Positions 14,933-22,446 of a stretch of 37,713 bases of DNA are shown here, piece after piece. Position 1 is the stretch's first letter. Each line of letters starts with the position of its first letter. A model generated the notes under the pieces. It did no database searches and was not told the DNA's origin. It saw nothing but the letters and a program-made list of their open reading frames with translations. This stretch comes from Candidatus Gastranaerophilales bacterium (GTDB taxonomy: Bacteria > Cyanobacteriota > Vampirovibrionia > Gastranaerophilales > Gastranaerophilaceae), in NCBI GenBank assembly GCA_944323675.1, contig CALUTK010000015.1, positions 1 through 37,713 on the forward strand. The letters are read 5' to 3'. The position numbers and the translations under genes are program-made.

Positions 14933-15550
14933 TTAACAATCTTCTAAAAGTTTTAAAATTTTATTTACAGGTTCAATTAACTCTTCAACAGGGCAATTTT
15001 CATCGAGTTCAAGCGTAATTGTCGGGATTCCATGCTCAATCCCTGCGTATGTTCCGAAACTTCCGGGGGTCGGGTATCCGATTGAAGCTTCTACTGGATA
15101 ATTTATAATCTCTGCGATTTTTTCACAAATTTCTTTTGCGTCCCCGTCGTAGTTTACAACCTTAAAAGGAGCGTGGAGAGTGAGAATAAGTTTCGGATGG
15201 TATTTTTCAATTATAGAAACGACAAACTGAGTTTCTATCTCACTTGCAGGTTTTTCACCTCCAAAAAATTCGTTTTTCTCGGTTAATTTCCAATTTTCTG
15301 CCGGAAAATTTCTGTTTAAATCAACCCCGTTTGAATTTGTACGAACACCCACAGCCATTCCGTCAGGGTTTAGGCACGGAATAAAAAGGAGATTACTTTC
15401 GTTATTTTCCAGATAATTTTCTATTAAAAAATTTCCCTGCGGCTCATCACCGTGAAACACCCCGATAACTAAAATATTTTTCGCGGTTCTGCCGCCTTTC
15501 AGGACAATTTCTCTACCTTTAGCGGATTTAGTTTTTTCAAGAATTTCCAT
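14933..15550 (-). CDS. M14-family zinc carboxypeptidase, MpaA-like murein peptide amidase
   Basis: A 205-residue metallopeptidase of the M14 superfamily. Zinc ligands are in GVFHGDEPQ (HxxE) and in LTLHAPF (second His). The substrate loop is NPDGMAVGVRTNSNGVDLNRNFP, and the catalytic Glu is in ITLELDE. The GVDLNRNFP motif and short length resemble MpaA, which cleaves murein tripeptide between gamma-D-Glu and diaminopimelate in recycling. There is no signal peptide, which fits a cytosolic recycling role. The in-frame TTG at 15553 is rejected; ATG at 15550 shares one base with the ftsY stop (TGATG), so the gene is translated after ftsY. Substrate assignment is inference. Confidence 0.82.
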   Translation of the reverse strand: MEILEKTKSAKGREIVLKGGRTAKNILVIGVFHGDEPQGNFLIENYLENNESNLLFIPCLNPDGMAVGVRTNSNGVDLNRNFPAENWKLTEKNEFFGGEKPASEIETQFVVSIIEKYHPKLILTLHAPFKVVNYDGDAKEICEKIAEIINYPVEASIGYPTPGSFGTYAGIEHGIPTITLELDENCPVEELIEPVNKILKLLEDC

Positions 15551-16464
15551 CAATTAAAAAGCGCCTCAATAAATTCTTCTGAATCAAAGTCTTTCAAATC
15601 TTCCATCTTTTCGCCGACACCGATGAGTTTTACAGGAAGCTTCAGTTCTTTTGCAACAGCAATCACAATTGCGCCTTTGGCGGAGCCGTCGAGTTTTGTG
15701 AGGGCAACTGAGGTGAGATTTACAGCTTCTGTGAAAACTTTTGCCTGCTGCAAACCATTCTGACCTGTGTTGGCATCAAGAACAAGTATACATTCTCTTA
15801 AACTTTCAGGCGCGTTTTTGTCTATTACGGATTTAATCTTTGACAGTTCTTCCATAAGATTAAATTTATTCTGCAGACGCCCTGCAGTATCGACAAGAAC
15901 AACATCATAGTTTTCACTCTTTGCTTTCTGGATTGCCTCATAAACAACAGAAGCGGGATCCGCCTTGTCGCGGCGGACAATATCAGCACCCGCACGCTTT
16001 GACCAGATATCAAGCTGTTCTTCGGCAGCGGCACGGAAGGTATCGCCTGCCGCAATAAGAACTCTATTCCCTTCATTTTTAAATTTATATGCTAGTTTCC
16101 CGATAAGTGTAGTTTTACCCACACCGTTTACGCCCGCAATAAAATAGATATTCAGGGCACCAGCAGTATAATTTAAATTATTGCTGCCAGCCGCTTCCAG
16201 AGTTTTTAAAAATTCGGATTTCAGATAATTTTTAACATCTGAGGGCTTAATTTTATTCTGGTCACGGAGGTTATCAACGAGTTCTGCCGCGTAATTTACG
16301 CCTAAATCCGCACTTATCAGCATATCTTCCATATCATCCAGAACGAATTCCGAAAATTCATCTTCCTGCTCGACAGAATTTACGACATTTCCGACAAGTG
16401 CCTGTGCCGTATTCGAAACAGCCTTTTTTAAATTATTAAACCCTTCCGAGAAAAATTTAAACAT
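15550..16464 (-). CDS. ftsY: Signal recognition particle receptor FtsY
   Basis: A 304-residue SRP-receptor GTPase that brings ribosome-nascent chain complexes to the translocon. A short N-terminal region is followed by the N domain (about 25-95) and the G domain: P-loop GVNGVGKTTLIGKLA, DTFRAAAEEQL, DTAGRLQ, TKLDGSAKG and the closing FDSEEFIEALF. The acidic A domain found in E. coli FtsY is absent, as in many bacteria, so membrane contact depends on the short N-terminal helix. The gene overlaps nusB by one base (TAATG) and the M14 gene by one base, giving a tight three-gene operon. nusB-ftsY adjacency is also known from cyanobacteria. Confidence 0.97.
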   Translation of the reverse strand: MFKFFSEGFNNLKKAVSNTAQALVGNVVNSVEQEDEFSEFVLDDMEDMLISADLGVNYAAELVDNLRDQNKIKPSDVKNYLKSEFLKTLEAAGSNNLNYTAGALNIYFIAGVNGVGKTTLIGKLAYKFKNEGNRVLIAAGDTFRAAAEEQLDIWSKRAGADIVRRDKADPASVVYEAIQKAKSENYDVVLVDTAGRLQNKFNLMEELSKIKSVIDKNAPESLRECILVLDANTGQNGLQQAKVFTEAVNLTSVALTKLDGSAKGAIVIAVAKELKLPVKLIGVGEKMEDLKDFDSEEFIEALFN

Positions 16465-17123
16465 TATTGAAGTCCGTTTTCAACAATTACCTTAGCAAGA
16501 ATACCGTTGATAAAAGATGCACTGTCATCTGTTGAATATTTCTTTGCAAGTTCAAGCGCTTCATCAACAACAACCTTCATAGGCGCATCTTTAATATACA
16601 GAAGTTCCACAATCGCAATTCTTAAGATATCCTTATCCATCTTAACAAGACGCTGTAAATCCCAATTTCTTGCGTGTTTTTGGATAATATCGTCGATTTC
16701 TTTATGATGTTTCTGGAACTGTTCTGCGATTTCAATTGCATACTCTTTTACTTCATTCTGGGAATCGAGTGTGGTAAATTCAGCAATTTCCAGAGCGAGC
16801 ATAGCTTTTTCCGCAATATCAATCATCTCGTTAATTCTGCCTGTCATATCCGATGTCATCGGGAGAGGTACCGGAATATTCGCAACTCCGATTGGTCTAT
16901 TTAAATTTGTTTCGTGTTCAGCCTCATATGTATCAATTTTGTCGCGCATATCAATTAACGCACCGAGTGCAATTTTCAATTCATCGCTTGCGTTGCTTGT
17001 CAAAATTCTGACTGATTTCAATATAATATCCTGCAAATCATCTTTTGAATAATTTGCTATTTTTTTATCAAACTGTGAAAAAAGTATAAATGCTAATTCT
17101 CTTGCGGCTCTGCGGGCTTGCAT
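16464..17123 (-). CDS. nusB: Transcription antitermination factor NusB, extended form
   Basis: A 219-residue NusB, which binds boxA RNA with NusE and keeps RNA polymerase going through rRNA operons. Many NusB proteins have about 140 residues; this one has an extra stretch of about 70 (roughly residues 50-125, with the AEHETNLNRPIGVANIP segment). The N terminus MQARRAARELAFILFSQ and the C-terminal WDLQRLVKMDKDILRIAIVELLY, KVVVDEALELAKKYSTDDSASFINGIL are canonical. The long form and the MQARR start are features of cyanobacterial NusB. GAGGT five bases upstream supports the start; TATAAT about 12 bases further up is a plausible -10. Confidence 0.95.
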   Translation of the reverse strand: MQARRAARELAFILFSQFDKKIANYSKDDLQDIILKSVRILTSNASDELKIALGALIDMRDKIDTYEAEHETNLNRPIGVANIPVPLPMTSDMTGRINEMIDIAEKAMLALEIAEFTTLDSQNEVKEYAIEIAEQFQKHHKEIDDIIQKHARNWDLQRLVKMDKDILRIAIVELLYIKDAPMKVVVDEALELAKKYSTDDSASFINGILAKVIVENGLQ

Positions 17124-17206
17124 AAATTTACCTCATAATTATAATCTACAAGAGGAATGCTAACATGAAAAAATCTGCAGTACAAGAGGAAGGATTTTAA
17201 TAACCG

Positions 17207-18049
17207 CTACAAAAGTTCTGCGGCGCGGTAGGAGCTTCTGACAAGCGGCCCTATCTGAAAATATTTAAACCCTACCTTATGAGCAAGCTTTTGCAAAGAT
17301 TCGTATTCTTCGGGAGTGTAATATTTGGCAACCGGGAGATGCGCTTTAGAAGGCTGTATATACTGACCTATTGTTAAAATATCAACACTCGCTTTTTTTA
17401 AATCACAAAGCGTTTCTTCAATCTGCAAGGGAGTTTCTCCAAGCCCTATCATAAGCCCTGATTTTGTCGTGAGATTTCCTCTCTCTTTTACATATTTTAA
17501 AACTCTTAGAGATAAATCGTAATTTCCCTGCGGACGGGCGGTTTTAAAAAGTTCCCTGACTGTTTCTATATTATGATTAAAAACATCGGGATGTGCTTTT
17601 ATAATCTTATCCAGAGCAATAGTATCCCCTTTAAAATCCGGAGTTAGAATTTCGATTTTAGTATCAGGGTTAAGTGTTCTTATCTCTTCTATACAGCGGA
17701 CAAAGTGTTCAGCCCCGCCATCGGGCAGGTCATCGCGGGTCACGGAGGTTAAAACAGCATACTTTAACCCTAAATCTTTTATAGCTTCTGCAACATGGCG
17801 CGGTTCCTTTTCATCAAGCGGTTTCGGCCGTTCAGAGGAAATATTGCAGTAGCGGCAGTTCCGAGTACAGACATTTCCCATAATCAAAAATGTTGCTGTA
17901 TTTTTTGTATAACATTCATTCTTATTCGGACAGCGTGCATTTTCGCAGACTGTAGTCAAGCACCTGTCTTTCAGTATCCGGCGGACGTTTCGGGTGGTAT
18001 CAGTATCTATTATCGGTCTTTTTAAATACTCTGGCAGTCTCTCTCTCAT
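17207..18049 (-). CDS. lipA: Lipoyl synthase
   Basis: A 280-residue radical-SAM enzyme that inserts two sulfurs into protein-bound octanoyl groups. Both clusters are visible: the auxiliary cluster cysteines C35, C40, C46 and the radical-SAM motif C61-x3-C65-x2-C68. The C-terminal Arg-Ser-Ser-Tyr supplies the serine ligand. A TTG 15 bases upstream is in frame, but the promoter -10 (TATAAT) lies inside that extension, so ATG at 18049 is the start and the message is probably leaderless. No lipB or lplA is in the window. The Lpd-like protein encoded at 18970 belongs to a lipoyl-using enzyme class. Confidence 0.96.
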   Translation of the reverse strand: MRERLPEYLKRPIIDTDTTRNVRRILKDRCLTTVCENARCPNKNECYTKNTATFLIMGNVCTRNCRYCNISSERPKPLDEKEPRHVAEAIKDLGLKYAVLTSVTRDDLPDGGAEHFVRCIEEIRTLNPDTKIEILTPDFKGDTIALDKIIKAHPDVFNHNIETVRELFKTARPQGNYDLSLRVLKYVKERGNLTTKSGLMIGLGETPLQIEETLCDLKKASVDILTIGQYIQPSKAHLPVAKYYTPEEYESLQKLAHKVGFKYFQIGPLVRSSYRAAELL

Positions 18050-18055
18050 AAACTT

Positions 18056-18084
18056 ATTATACAATAATTTGCGGGAATATTGAA
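18056..18084 (-). promoter_or_regulatory. lipA promoter, leaderless
   Basis: Minus strand: -35 TTCAAT (18084-18079), 17-bp spacer, -10 TATAAT (18061-18056), then six bases to ATG. The -35 overlaps the -35 of the divergent gene. Confidence 0.6.
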
Positions 18085-18108
18085 AAATTTTACAAATATA
18101 TTTATAAT
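18080..18108 (+). promoter_or_regulatory. Promoter of the small exported protein
   Basis: -35 TTGAAA (18080-18085), 17-bp spacer, TATAAT (18103-18108). The leader is about 19 nt with AAAGGAG at 18118-18124. Confidence 0.7.
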
Positions 18109-18133
18109 ATATAGTATAAAGGAGATGAAAAAT

Positions 18134-18457
18134 ATGAAAAATATAGCAGTTTTATTATGTTTGTTAACATTTGCCTCCGGTGCGTTTGCTGCAGGAACTG
18201 AAATTATTATGCCGGAAGGTGGATTTCAGGCACTTGACAACCCTGTTTTGACAGAATCCGAGTACAAAGAGTCTCTTCGTAACAGTTCTAAAAAGAAAAC
18301 ACAAAAAGTTGAACCTCAGGAAACAAAAACTTACGAAAGAAAAGTTAAGTTTGGTTCTCAAAACTTGAACACACCGAATGCTTACTGGAACCATGGCAGA
18401 GTAAACTTTGGTACAGGCAACTTCGGCAACGGCGCAGCAGGTCTGAACCGCTGGTAA
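18134..18457 (+). CDS. Small exported protein of unknown function
   Basis: A 107-residue protein with a classical signal peptide: MKNIAVLLCLLTFASGAFA, cleavage probably before AGTEI. The mature part is polar and basic, with a Lys-rich stretch (SSKKKTQKVEPQETKTYERK) and a Gly/Asn-rich end (GRVNFGTGNFGNGAAGLNRW). It has no cysteines in the mature part and no recognised domain. The ATG at 18134 is chosen because AAAGGAG is nine bases upstream; the ATG at 18125 overlaps that site. The gene diverges from lipA with overlapping -35 boxes. No terminator hairpin with a T-run is seen; repeats start soon after the stop. Confidence 0.75.
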   Translation: MKNIAVLLCLLTFASGAFAAGTEIIMPEGGFQALDNPVLTESEYKESLRNSSKKKTQKVEPQETKTYERKVKFGSQNLNTPNAYWNHGRVNFGTGNFGNGAAGLNRW

Positions 18458-18489
18458 TTACAACCATTGAAACAATATAGGTATTTTTG

Positions 18490-18509
18490 TTGGGCAGGTA
18501 TGCCCAACC
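18490..18509. repeat. Hairpin repeat, copy 1
   Basis: GTTGGGCA-GGTA-TGCCCAAC, a perfect 8-bp stem. A nearly identical direct copy lies on the other side of the 152-bp palindrome. Confidence 0.8.
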
Positions 18510-18536
18510 GACAGAACCGCAGGGAGAGAAACATGT

Positions 18537-18688
18537 GTCATTGCGAGGCGTTAGCCGAAGCAATCCAGCCTTTTATGTGAATGGTGAGTAGTGAATGGCT
18601 CAACAAAGATTAGTCCCTTCACTCTTCACTCATTACTCTTCATATTCCAAAAGCTGGATTCTTTCGGGCTGAAGCCCTCAGAATGACG
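18537..18688. mobile_element. 152-bp MITE-like palindromic element, complete copy
   Basis: The left arm starts GTCATTGCGAGGCGTTAGCC, then GAAGCAATCCAGC, then GTGAATGGTGAGTAGTGAATGG. Read on the other strand, the right arm starts GTCATTCTGAGGGCTTCAGCC, then GAAAGAATCCAGC-TTTTGGAA, then ATGAAGAGTAATGAGTGAAG. The two arms are about 60 bp and imperfectly inverted around a short centre. Half copies lie at 9351-9470 and 32622-32717. There is no coding capacity, so any movement would need a transposase from elsewhere. Confidence 0.7.
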
Positions 18689-18709
18689 TAAAATTCCATA
18701 GCGTCTTAG

Positions 18710-18730
18710 TTTGGCAGGTATGCCCAACCT
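18710..18730. repeat. Hairpin repeat, copy 2
   Basis: GTTTGGCA-GGTA-TGCCCAACC differs by one base from copy 1 in the left arm and stands in the same orientation about 220 bp away. Confidence 0.75.
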
Positions 18731-18969
18731 ACCTCACTCCTCGCCCCTTGCGGGATACAAAGGGAGCTGGCGAGGAACGAGCCTTGCGACCCTGTATGCC
18801 TTGTGCTGAGGGAGGAATTTCTTAGCGAACAATGGTGAGCTTAGAAATTCGGGGGATGGGTATGATAACCGTTATAAAGATGCTAAGGAAAGCTATGCGG
18901 AATCGCATTATCGTCGAATGCAACGGCAAAGCGATTGCGGGTTGTAGCCCGCAATGACGATAATGACTA

Positions 18970-20208
18970 TCATAGTTTAAACAAGCATTCATAAATTCCT
19001 TCGGAATACGTAGGATGCGCAAAACATATCTCTTTCAGTCTGCTGACAGAAATATTGTTTTGTATCGCAATAAGAATTTCCTGAATCATAGCCGAGGCCT
19101 CTTTTGATACAATGTGCGCACCGACAATTTTATCCTCCTGTGATAAAATCTTTATAAATCCGTCCGTTGAATTGTCACAGTGGGATTTCCCGAGTGCGGA
19201 GATTAAAAGCGAGGCTTTTTTATATGTCCCTTCTTCCAGATCCTGTTCTCTTTTCCCTGCCCAGGCAATTTCAGGATTACCGTAAATTACAGACGGAACA
19301 AGATTTTTATCAAACGGGATTTTATCAATATGTTCAATTGCCTGTTTTGAGGCAAAATGCGCCAATTGAATTGCACCGCAGACATCTCCGATAAATGTCA
19401 CACCGTCAATTTTTGAAACTTCACAAGCTTTTCTCCCGATTGCAATAAGAACGCATTCCGGCTGTAAAATTTCTCCGTTTGTCAAAAGTACTTTTTTATC
19501 GTCGATTTTTTCCACTCCGACGCCTGTAAAGAATTTAATTTTTTTAGTCTTAAATATTCGCTCGACACGTTTGGAAACGTCTACATCTGCAAGCGGAAGT
19601 AATTTTTCAGCAAGTTCGACAACTGTTACCTCAACCCCGAATGCCGCAAAAATTCTCGCCCATTCAACTCCTATTGCGCCCGAGCCGACAATCAGAATAC
19701 TTTTTGGAAGTTTTTCAAGATTTAAGACATCATCGGAAGTTAAGATAAATTTTCCGTCAGCTTCCATACCTTTGAAACTGCGGGGTTCTGCACCGGAGGC
19801 CGCTATAATTTCGCCGCACTCAAAAATCTCACCTGCGGCTTCAATTTGATTTTTGGAAAGAATTTTCGCTTCTGCGTTTATGACATTTACTTTAGAATTT
19901 TTCAAAGAAAGCTCCAGATTTTTGCGCAGTTTTTCGACAATTTGATTTTTGTGCTCCATAATTTTTGAAAAATCAAAGTTAACATTTTCAGCACAAATTC
20001 CAAGAGATTCGCAGGACTTTAATTCTTCATATATTTCCGCGGAATGCAAAATCGCTTTGGTAGGAATACAGCCTTTATTAAGGCAGACTCCGCCGACTTT
20101 GTCTTTCTCAAACATTACAACGGATAATCCATTTGCGGCAGCGTGAAATGCCGCAGTATATCCGGCCGGCCCGCTTCCGATAATTCCTATATCATAATTT
20201 TGCGCCAT
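18970..20208 (-). CDS. lpd: Dihydrolipoyl dehydrogenase-like flavoprotein
   Basis: A 412-residue FAD/NAD(P)-dependent disulfide oxidoreductase. FAD site GIIGSGPAGYTAAFHAA (9-25), redox pair C42/C47 in GGVCLNKGCIPTK, NAD site ILIVGSGAIGVEWARIF, second FAD segment TFIGDVCG, and the catalytic His/Glu in FAHPTYSEG. Dihydrolipoyl dehydrogenase reoxidises lipoamide in 2-oxoacid or glycine-cleavage complexes. It is about 50 residues shorter than most family members, mostly in loops of the central and interface domains. No E2 or H-protein gene is nearby. It follows alr by 12 bp with GAGGGG before ATG, so the two are co-transcribed. Another member of the family (for example a mercuric- or thiol-reductase relative) is possible. 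Confidence 0.85.
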   Translation of the reverse strand: MAQNYDIGIIGSGPAGYTAAFHAAANGLSVVMFEKDKVGGVCLNKGCIPTKAILHSAEIYEELKSCESLGICAENVNFDFSKIMEHKNQIVEKLRKNLELSLKNSKVNVINAEAKILSKNQIEAAGEIFECGEIIAASGAEPRSFKGMEADGKFILTSDDVLNLEKLPKSILIVGSGAIGVEWARIFAAFGVEVTVVELAEKLLPLADVDVSKRVERIFKTKKIKFFTGVGVEKIDDKKVLLTNGEILQPECVLIAIGRKACEVSKIDGVTFIGDVCGAIQLAHFASKQAIEHIDKIPFDKNLVPSVIYGNPEIAWAGKREQDLEEGTYKKASLLISALGKSHCDNSTDGFIKILSQEDKIVGAHIVSKEASAMIQEILIAIQNNISVSRLKEICFAHPTYSEGIYECLFKL

Positions 20209-20220
20209 TAAACCCCTCTC

Positions 20221-21342
20221 TTATCTTGTGTAAACACGCGGCAGACGAACCTTCAAACGGCAGGTAAGTTCATAATTGATTGTCCCGAGGATATTTGCCC
20301 AGTTATCGACAGTATTTTTCTCGTCTATGAGTGAAATAATGTCCCCGATATTAGCCTCAACCCCGGTTATATCAAACATCATCTGATCCATTGTAATGTT
20401 TCCTACCTGCGGAACCTGTTTTCCGTTCAAGGTGCCGAAAATTTTATTTGACAAACAGCGTGAAACACCGTCAGCATACCCGATTGGAATTGTCGCAATG
20501 ATTCTGTCGCCGTTTGCGATAAATTTATGCCCGTAGCTTACGCCCTCACCGTTCTTTGCCGTATGAATATTAACAATTCTTCCTTTTAAAGACATAACAG
20601 GTTTTAAATCAGGACGAAAGCCTTTATCATCCGGCATATCTGTCCATAACCCGTAGAGTGCAATCCCAACACGGCGCATATTGGATTTCGGGATATCATA
20701 ACACATTGTGCCGACTGTATTTTGAATATGCAGTAATAATCCCGTTGTATCAATTTGTGATAAGATTTTATTCCACTTATCTATCTGCAATTGAGTCTTT
20801 TCACGGTTTTCAGCATTGGCAAAATGGGTAAAAATTCCGAGAAGATTTAAGTAGTCTGCCTTTTGTGCTTCCCTGATAAAATCAACAGCCTCATCTGCGG
20901 AAACCCCTATTCGATTCATGCCTGTATCGAGTTTTATATGAACTTTCGGTTTAATCCCCGTTCTTTCAAAAGCTTGCTTACAGGCGGCAAGGTGTTCTTT
21001 TGAAAATATTGAAATAGCAAGATCCGCATTGACTGCACTTTCAACCGCCCACACAGGAACTGCTCCGAGAACGAGAATATCTGCGGTTATTTTTGCATTT
21101 CTCAAATCAACACCTTCGTCAATTGAGGCAACCCCGAGCATATCAAACCCCGATGCCAGAAGTGTCGGCGCAAGCATTACAGAACCGTGACCGTATGCGT
21201 CGGCCTTCACAACGGCAAGAAGTTTGGTATTTAAAGGAACATTTTTTCTTATTTCTTTTGCATTATGTGCAAGGTTTCCTATATTAATCTCAACCCAGGA
21301 ATCCCTGTGAATATTTACTTTAGTTTGTCTTATGTTTTTCAT
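20221..21342 (-). CDS. alr: Alanine racemase
   Basis: A 373-residue PLP enzyme that makes D-alanine for peptidoglycan. The PLP lysine is K46 in AVVKADAYGHG, and the second catalytic base is the Tyr in GEGVSYGHKF. GVASIDEGVDLR, HIKLDTGMNRIG and the final YELTCRLKVRLPRVY are all typical. Length is normal, with about 12 extra residues at the N terminus. It is the first gene of alr-lpd. The -10 (TATAAT) ends nine bases before ATG with no Shine-Dalgarno, so the transcript has almost no leader. It diverges from the ROK kinase gene. Confidence 0.97.
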   Translation of the reverse strand: MKNIRQTKVNIHRDSWVEINIGNLAHNAKEIRKNVPLNTKLLAVVKADAYGHGSVMLAPTLLASGFDMLGVASIDEGVDLRNAKITADILVLGAVPVWAVESAVNADLAISIFSKEHLAACKQAFERTGIKPKVHIKLDTGMNRIGVSADEAVDFIREAQKADYLNLLGIFTHFANAENREKTQLQIDKWNKILSQIDTTGLLLHIQNTVGTMCYDIPKSNMRRVGIALYGLWTDMPDDKGFRPDLKPVMSLKGRIVNIHTAKNGEGVSYGHKFIANGDRIIATIPIGYADGVSRCLSNKIFGTLNGKQVPQVGNITMDQMMFDITGVEANIGDIISLIDEKNTVDNWANILGTINYELTCRLKVRLPRVYTR

Positions 21343-21351
21343 GGCGTAAAT

Positions 21352-21380
21352 ATTATATAACAGAAAATCCGACGGAGCAA
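21352..21380 (-). promoter_or_regulatory. alr promoter, near-leaderless
   Basis: Minus strand: -35 TTGCTC (21380-21375), 17-bp spacer, -10 TATAAT (21357-21352), nine bases to ATG. Confidence 0.6.
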
Positions 21381-21407
21381 TTTTATTACGGCAAGCAATT
21401 TGCTGTA

Positions 21408-21436
21408 TTTACTAAACGGAAATTTTCATATATAAT
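21408..21436 (+). promoter_or_regulatory. ROK kinase promoter, near-leaderless
   Basis: -35 TTTACT (21408-21413), 17-bp spacer, -10 TATAAT (21431-21436), eight bases to ATG at 21445; no Shine-Dalgarno. Confidence 0.55.
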
Positions 21437-21444
21437 ATCAGTGT

Positions 21445-22392
21445 ATGAAAAAGTTTTCTATAGGAATAGATTTAGGCGGGACTAAAATCCTCATCGCTCT
21501 TGTGAACAAAGAAACAGGAGACGTCATTCATTACGTAAAGAAGAAAACCAAAAAAGATAAAGGCCCGCAGAATATTATCCGAAAAATGGTCAGCGGAATT
21601 GAAGAACTGCTTGAAGAGAGTAAATTCAAACCGGAAGATATTGACTCAATCGGAGTCGGAGCGGCAGGTCAGGTTGACAGGGAAAACGGGATTATTATAG
21701 GCGCACCGAACCTCGATTGCTATGATTTGAATATTAGGGAACATTTGACAAGCCACTTTAATCTGCCCGTATATCTCGGCAATGACGTTGAGATTGCGGC
21801 AATGGGCGAGATGAAATTCGGCGCGGCAAAAGGCTGTGACGATTTTGTCTGCGTATTTGTGGGAACAGGCGTCGGCTCATCCATTGTAAAAGACGGAAAA
21901 ATTATCCATGGTGCCACCGGAACCGCCGGCGAAATCGGACACATGATTGTTGATTTGAACGGCAGGCAATGCGCCTGCGGAGCACACGGGTGTCTTGAAG
22001 CTTACGCCTCCCGCTCGGCTATTGAAAAACGTATTGAAGGTGCACTTAGAAAAGGCCGACATTCTGCAATTCTTGATTATATAGAAACAGGAAAATCAAT
22101 AAGTTCAAGTATGATTCAAAAATCCATAGAACGCGAAGATGAACTCGTAATCCAATGTGTAAATGAAGCTGCGGAATATTTATCGGGCGGGCTTGCCAGC
22201 ATAATTAACTTTATCAATCCGAAATTAATAATCCTCGGCGGAGGTTTGATTGAAGCTGTTGATTATTTTTACAAAACCACAATCAAAAAAGCGCGTGCAA
22301 AATGTCTTCCTGTTCCAGCAACAAAAATAGAGTTTAAAAAAGCGCAGCTGGGCGACTATTCGGGCGTTATAGGCGCTGCTTTTCTGGAATAA
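21445..22392 (+). CDS. ROK-family sugar kinase, probable glucokinase
   Basis: A 315-residue ATP-dependent sugar kinase. Phosphate-1 motif GIDLGGTKI, sugar-binding GAPNL and LGNDVEIAAMGE, phosphate-2 VFVGTGVGSSIV, the ROK zinc motif with His in GEIGHMIVD and cysteines in CACGAHGCLEAYAS, then the adenosine segment LIILGGGL. All catalytic elements are present, including the base Asp in GND. It has no N-terminal helix-turn-helix, so it is an enzyme and not a NagC/XylR-type repressor. Glucose is the most common substrate for such bacterial ROK kinases, but N-acetylmannosamine or others cannot be excluded. It stands alone between divergent alr and the GGDEF gene. Confidence 0.92.
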   Translation: MKKFSIGIDLGGTKILIALVNKETGDVIHYVKKKTKKDKGPQNIIRKMVSGIEELLEESKFKPEDIDSIGVGAAGQVDRENGIIIGAPNLDCYDLNIREHLTSHFNLPVYLGNDVEIAAMGEMKFGAAKGCDDFVCVFVGTGVGSSIVKDGKIIHGATGTAGEIGHMIVDLNGRQCACGAHGCLEAYASRSAIEKRIEGALRKGRHSAILDYIETGKSISSSMIQKSIEREDELVIQCVNEAAEYLSGGLASIINFINPKLIILGGGLIEAVDYFYKTTIKKARAKCLPVPATKIEFKKAQLGDYSGVIGAAFLE

Positions 22393-22394
22393 TC

Positions 22395-22422
22395 TTGAAA
22401 ATTCCCGAAAATATAGTATAAT
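22395..22422 (+). promoter_or_regulatory. Promoter of the GGDEF/HD-GYP gene
   Basis: -35 TTGAAA (22395-22400), 16-bp spacer, -10 TATAAT (22417-22422). The leader is about 18 nt with a weak AGGG site. Confidence 0.6.
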
Positions 22423-22446
22423 AAATACAAAACACAGGGTCTTTCA

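Larger units (their letters stand above)
18458..18969. other. Repeat cluster without genes
   Basis: This 512-bp stretch holds two copies of a small hairpin repeat (18490-18510 and 18710-18730) flanking a 152-bp MITE-like palindrome (18537-18688). Then comes a mosaic of hairpins (18735-18960) with an imperfect inverted repeat GAATTTCTTAGC/GCTTAGAAATTC and a GTCATTGCGGG-type end at 18935-18955. A 41-codon ORF at 18831 lacks a ribosome site and runs through the repeats. Confidence 0.7.

Noticed and set aside
18831-18956. Plus-strand ORF of 41 codons in the repeat cluster
   Set aside because: No ribosome site or promoter, and it runs through hairpin repeats into a repeat end.
18822-19022. Minus-strand ORF overlapping the lpd 3' end
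   Set aside because: It lies in another frame over the end of lpd and the repeats, and shows no domain.
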